Source: Bradyrhizobium sp. AZCC 2262 (GTDB lineage: Bacteria; Pseudomonadota; Alphaproteobacteria; Rhizobiales; Xanthobacteraceae). Taken from it: a stretch of DNA of 64,000 nucleotides. The stretch's first letter is position 1; each line of letters opens with the position of its first letter. Of the stretch, positions 60,932-64,000 are shown one piece after another. The notes below the pieces were generated by a model. The model ran no database searches, was not told where the DNA came from, and saw only the letters and a program-made list of their open reading frames with translations. Made by a program: the position numbers and the translations under genes. The DNA lies in contig NZ_JAZHRT010000001.1 of assembly GCF_036924535.1 (NCBI RefSeq), forward strand, positions 2,170,001-2,234,000, read 5' to 3'.

Positions 60932-61764
60932 CGAAGCGCGAGACCGTCAATGTCAGCGGGGTTCCGATCAGCTATCTGACTGCGGGGAAGGATGGTCCCT
61001 TGGTGTTGCTACTTCATGGCACCTATTGGAGCCGCGTCTGGCAACCCGTCCTCGACGGTATCGCCGCGGCGGGCCTTCGCCCGGTGGCGGTCGATTTCCC
61101 CGGCTTCGGCCGCTCCGGAGGTGAACTCACCGTGAGCGAGGCTTCAGTCCCGCGTCTCTCCGCCTGGCTGGTGGGCTTCCTCGAAGCGCTCGGGCACAAG
61201 GGACCGGTCATGGTCGCCGGCCACGACATCGGGGGAGGCGTGGCGCAGCATCTCGCGCTCGCAGGAACCGTGGAGGTGCCGCGCGTGGCCGTGGTGAACG
61301 GCATCATGTACGATTCGTGGCCGGTACCCGGCGTTGCTCGCTTTCGGGATCCGGTAGTGGCCGCCGCGACGACGCGGGATGATGTACTGGCCGCGCGCCG
61401 CGTGTCTGTCGTGAAAGCGCTTGGGCGCCCCGCAAGCGAAGCCGAGATCGGCGAATATCTCGATCCCTGGACAGACCCGAGGGTTGCCCGCTCCTGGCTG
61501 GCGCTCGCGGGCGCCGCGGACCACCGCTACACCATGGAGATGCTGCCGGCTCTTCTGCAGTCAAAGACGCCCAAGCTTCTGGTGTGGGGGGAGGACGACC
61601 CATTTCAGACGATCGACTATGCCGAACGCTACGCACGGGAGATCCCGGAAACGCGGCTCGTCCGGATCAAGTCGGCCGGCCACATCCCGATGGAGAACGA
61701 TCCTCAAGCAGTAGCGGGAGCCCTAGCCGAATTCTTTGCCGCCAAACAACGAGAAAGCCCATGA
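60928..61764 (+). CDS. Alpha/beta hydrolase with Asp nucleophile
   Basis: 278-residue hydrolase. HGTYWSRVW lies at the oxyanion site and the nucleophile elbow is AGHDIGGGVAQ, with Asp where a serine would be in esterases. The late acid is in WGEDDPFQ and His in AGHIPMEND. The family includes epoxide hydrolases and dehalogenases. Both ends overlap neighbours as ATGA (cupin upstream, dehydrogenase downstream), so it is translated in a tight operon. Substrate unknown. Confidence 0.83.
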   Translation: MTKRETVNVSGVPISYLTAGKDGPLVLLLHGTYWSRVWQPVLDGIAAAGLRPVAVDFPGFGRSGGELTVSEASVPRLSAWLVGFLEALGHKGPVMVAGHDIGGGVAQHLALAGTVEVPRVAVVNGIMYDSWPVPGVARFRDPVVAAATTRDDVLAARRVSVVKALGRPASEAEIGEYLDPWTDPRVARSWLALAGAADHRYTMEMLPALLQSKTPKLLVWGEDDPFQTIDYAERYAREIPETRLVRIKSAGHIPMENDPQAVAGALAEFFAAKQRESP

Positions 61765-62702
61765 AAGTTGCGATCCTCGACGACTACCAGAACGTTGCGC
61801 TGCGGCTTGCCGACTGGTCGGCCGTCCGGCGGCACGCCGAGATCACTGTATTCAACGATCATATTGCCGATCCCTTGGGAGTGGTCGAGCGCCTGCGCCC
61901 GTTCGACGCGATATGCGTCATGCGCGAACGCACGCCGCTTACGAGGGAGATCCTGCAGCAGCTGCCGAATCTCAAGCTGATAGCGTCGACCGGACCGCGA
62001 AACGCGTCCATCAACAGCCAGACCGCGACCGATCTCGGCATCGCGGTCACAGCGACCGGCTATGACTCCACACCCACCATCGAGTTCACCTGGTCGCTGA
62101 TTTTGGCCAGCATGCGAGGCATCGACCGGGAAGCCGCTTCGCTCAAGGCCGGGGGATGGCAGACAAGCCTCGGCGCAAATCTGAAAGGCAAGACGCTTGG
62201 CGTCGTCGGGCTGGGCAACATCGGAACAGAAGTGGCGCGCATCGGCGTCGCGTTCGGCATGAAGGTGATCGCCTGGAGCCAGAACCTCACGGAGGAGAAA
62301 GCCAGCGCCGCCGGTGCCACCCTCGTGGACAAGCAGACGCTGTTCCGCGAGGCCGACATCGTGACAGTCCATCTCGTCCTGAGCAGCCGTACCAAAGGGC
62401 TGATCGGGGCACCCGAGTTCGCCCTGATGAAGCCGACGGCGAGAATGGTCAACACATCGCGTAGTCCGATCGTCGACGAGGTGGCTCTGATCGAAGCGCT
62501 GCAGGCGCGCCGGATAGCCGGGGCCGCGGTCGACGTATTTGACGTGGAGCCGCTGCCTCCTGATCACCCCTTCCGGAAGCTGGAGAACGTCCTCGCGACG
62601 CCTCACATCGGCTACGTAACCGAAGATCTCTATCGGACCTTCTACTGCGACGCCGCTGCCAGCATCGTCAAATGGCTCGAGGTTAACGCGACGGCCGCAT
62701 AG
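61761..62702 (+). CDS. D-isomer-specific 2-hydroxyacid dehydrogenase family protein
   Basis: 313-residue NAD(P)-dependent dehydrogenase: cofactor motif VVGLGNIGTEVARIG, catalytic Arg in NTSRSPIVDE, Glu in VFDVEPLPP and His in ATPHIGYV. The start at 61761 overlaps the hydrolase stop as ATGA. It would act on a 2-keto or 2-hydroxy acid made by the cupin and hydrolase steps. It is the third D-2-hydroxyacid dehydrogenase in the window but not close to the others in sequence. Confidence 0.86.
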   Translation: MKVAILDDYQNVALRLADWSAVRRHAEITVFNDHIADPLGVVERLRPFDAICVMRERTPLTREILQQLPNLKLIASTGPRNASINSQTATDLGIAVTATGYDSTPTIEFTWSLILASMRGIDREAASLKAGGWQTSLGANLKGKTLGVVGLGNIGTEVARIGVAFGMKVIAWSQNLTEEKASAAGATLVDKQTLFREADIVTVHLVLSSRTKGLIGAPEFALMKPTARMVNTSRSPIVDEVALIEALQARRIAGAAVDVFDVEPLPPDHPFRKLENVLATPHIGYVTEDLYRTFYCDAAASIVKWLEVNATAA

Positions 62703-62748
62703 GCATCGGCGACGAGCAAACCTGCTCTTCAAGAGGAGTCCAAGAATC

Positions 62749-63864
62749 ATGAGCATGAACAATCAAAGCAAGATCGTTCCGAAGAAGGTGCTGGTCACAG
62801 GTGCAAGCGGCCTGCTGGGGGTCGCCGCGATCGAGAAGTTTCTTGCCGCGGGTTGGGAGGTAGTAGGCGTTTCACGCCGCAAGCCCGAGCTGCCTAGCGG
62901 CCGCGACGTCCAGTTTCTGTCCGTCGATCTGCGGGACGAGAAAAAGGCCCGCGCCGCGTTCGAGCCGCTGACTGACATCACGCACATCGCCTACACGGCT
63001 CTGCACGAGAAGCCTGAGCTGGTCGCTGGCTGGTCGAGCAAGGAACAGATCGAGACCAACAACGCCATGCTGCGCAACGTGGTGGAGCCGATCTTGCGCA
63101 CCGCCTCCGATTTCCAGCACATCAGCATTCTGCAGGGAACGAAGGTCTACGGCGTGCACCTGCACCCGATCCCTATCCCGGCCCGCGAACGTGATGCCCG
63201 CAACGATCATCCGAACTTCTTCTTCGACCAGGAAGCCTATGCGGGTGAGATGGGTGCCAAGCATGGCTTCAATTACACGGCTTTACGCCCGCAGCTCGTC
63301 ACTGGTCCGACCCCAGGCGCATTGAACGTTATCCCCGCCATTGGCGTCTACGCGGCAATCCGTCGCGAGAAGGATGAACCGTTCGGCTTTCCTGGCGGCC
63401 CGTCGTTCGTGTGGGAGGCCGCCGATGCGGATCTCGTCGCGGACGTGATGGTCTGGGCTGCGCAGTCACCCCAGGCGGCGAACGAGGCTTTCAACATCAC
63501 CAACGGCGATGTGTTCGAGTGGCGCAATGTGTGGCCGGCCATCGCCGAAACCCTCGGCGCCAAAGCCGGCCCGGACATGCCAACGAGCGTGACAGCATAC
63601 CTCGAAGAAAACGCCGATGTCTGGAACAAGCTCGTCGCGAAGCACGATCTTCGCTCGCGGAACCTGCGGGAGCTGGTTGGTCAAGGAGACCAGCACGCGG
63701 ACTTCGCGTTCGCTTATGGTGCCCCAGCAGGGCCGCGGGCCTTCGTGAGCACCGTCAAGCTGCGCCAGGCTGGGTTCACAAAGACGGTCGATACCGAGGT
63801 CTCATTCCGTGGCGCGCTGCAGTCCTTGATCGACCGCAAGCTCTTACCGCCTGCTGCAAACTAG
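62749..63864 (+). CDS. SDR family oxidoreductase, PRISE (progesterone 5-beta-reductase)-like
   Basis: 371-residue NAD(P)-dependent reductase. The Rossmann motif is VTGASGLLGVAA and the PRISE signature ILQGTKVYGVH carries the conserved Lys. The segment that normally reads NFYYxxED reads NFFFDQE here, so the catalytic Tyr of plant enzymes appears to be Phe. PRISE enzymes reduce activated C=C bonds of enones. The start at 62749 follows AGAGGAG. It is the last gene of the GST operon in the window. Enone reduction fits the OYE nearby. Confidence 0.83.
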   Translation: MSMNNQSKIVPKKVLVTGASGLLGVAAIEKFLAAGWEVVGVSRRKPELPSGRDVQFLSVDLRDEKKARAAFEPLTDITHIAYTALHEKPELVAGWSSKEQIETNNAMLRNVVEPILRTASDFQHISILQGTKVYGVHLHPIPIPARERDARNDHPNFFFDQEAYAGEMGAKHGFNYTALRPQLVTGPTPGALNVIPAIGVYAAIRREKDEPFGFPGGPSFVWEAADADLVADVMVWAAQSPQAANEAFNITNGDVFEWRNVWPAIAETLGAKAGPDMPTSVTAYLEENADVWNKLVAKHDLRSRNLRELVGQGDQHADFAFAYGAPAGPRAFVSTVKLRQAGFTKTVDTEVSFRGALQSLIDRKLLPPAAN

Positions 63865-63899
63865 GCAACTCGGGTTGGGCGTGCGCTTGCGGAGCGGCA

Positions 63900-63914
63900 A
63901 TTCCAACCAGGAAT
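63900..63914. promoter_or_regulatory. ATTCC-N5-GGAAT palindrome, site F
   Basis: ATTCC-AACCA-GGAAT, perfect arms, 36 bp after the SDR gene. Read on the minus strand it is CTTATTCC-N5-GGAAT, like sites A and C. It probably controls a gene beyond the window's right edge. No gene is seen in the last 135 bp. Confidence 0.65.
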
Positions 63915-64000
63915 AAGTTCTATTCCATCAGGCCGTCCCAGTGCTGACACCGCGGTGGCAGCAGACGGCCTCTAGGTTCGTCCCTCTGCAAGGGCATGGC

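Noticed and set aside
1..64000. tRNA, rRNA or CRISPR features
   Set aside because: I found no cloverleaf with a CCA-proximal pattern, no rRNA-like stretch and no regularly spaced direct repeats.

Overview
This GC-rich (about 60-65%), densely packed window looks like an accessory region of an alphaproteobacterial chromosome. The gene families and remnants of the 'REFIAALGG' type of ABC substrate-binding protein fit Bradyrhizobium, Rhodopseudomonas or a close relative in the Hyphomicrobiales. This is inferred from family content; there is no rRNA or marker gene to confirm it. I saw no tRNA, rRNA or CRISPR array.

1-17.9 kb: two divergent carbohydrate or polyol utilisation operons share one control region at about 6.2-6.36 kb. 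The leftward operon encodes an FGGY kinase, HAD phosphatase, class II aldolase, RbsD/FucU-type mutarotase, ABC binding protein and a permease cut by the window edge. The rightward operon encodes a SorC/EryD-type regulator, ABC binding protein, two permeases, two ABC ATPases, a second FGGY kinase, a D-2-hydroxyacid dehydrogenase, a second class II aldolase and a GlpD-like flavoprotein dehydrogenase. The likely logic is import, phosphorylation, oxidation and retro-aldol cleavage; the substrate is unknown. Both operons carry a strong hairpin between the binding protein and the first permease.

17.9-23.2 kb: a decayed stretch with an IS110-family element, a frameshifted AraC gene, a truncated TetR gene, a frameshifted NTF2-like gene and striking palindromes.

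23.2-27.6 kb: a small catabolic operon (lactonase-type MBL hydrolase, Asp-nucleophile alpha/beta hydrolase, FAH-family enzyme, 2-hydroxyacid dehydrogenase) with a convergent IclR regulator.

27.7-35.7 kb: a leftward efflux operon (tautomerase, DHA2 MFS pump, FUSC pump interrupted by a frameshift, DUF1656, HlyD adaptor), a MarR regulator and a rightward thiolase. Five copies of GCATATGC sit in the three control regions here and suggest one MarR regulon.

36-41 kb: a frameshifted exported protein, DUF899 protein, GlxA-type regulator and a group II intron with its reverse transcriptase.

41-64 kb: an oxidant/electrophile-response region. An RclR-like AraC regulator with both candidate redox cysteines diverges from an AhpD-like protein and a DUF417 (RclC-like) membrane protein. 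Further on are a peroxiredoxin, an Old Yellow Enzyme, a LysR regulator, a thiolase/SMP-30/hydrolase operon, a second AhpD-like/DUF417 pair and a GST/cupin/hydrolase/dehydrogenase/SDR operon. Six copies of a palindrome, ATTCC-N5-GGAAT (a T-N11-A box), lie at the heads of these transcription units, including the LysR gene itself. They define a previously unlabelled regulon that can be read from sequence alone. Two small exported proteins ending in CRGC lie in the same region and may belong to this response.
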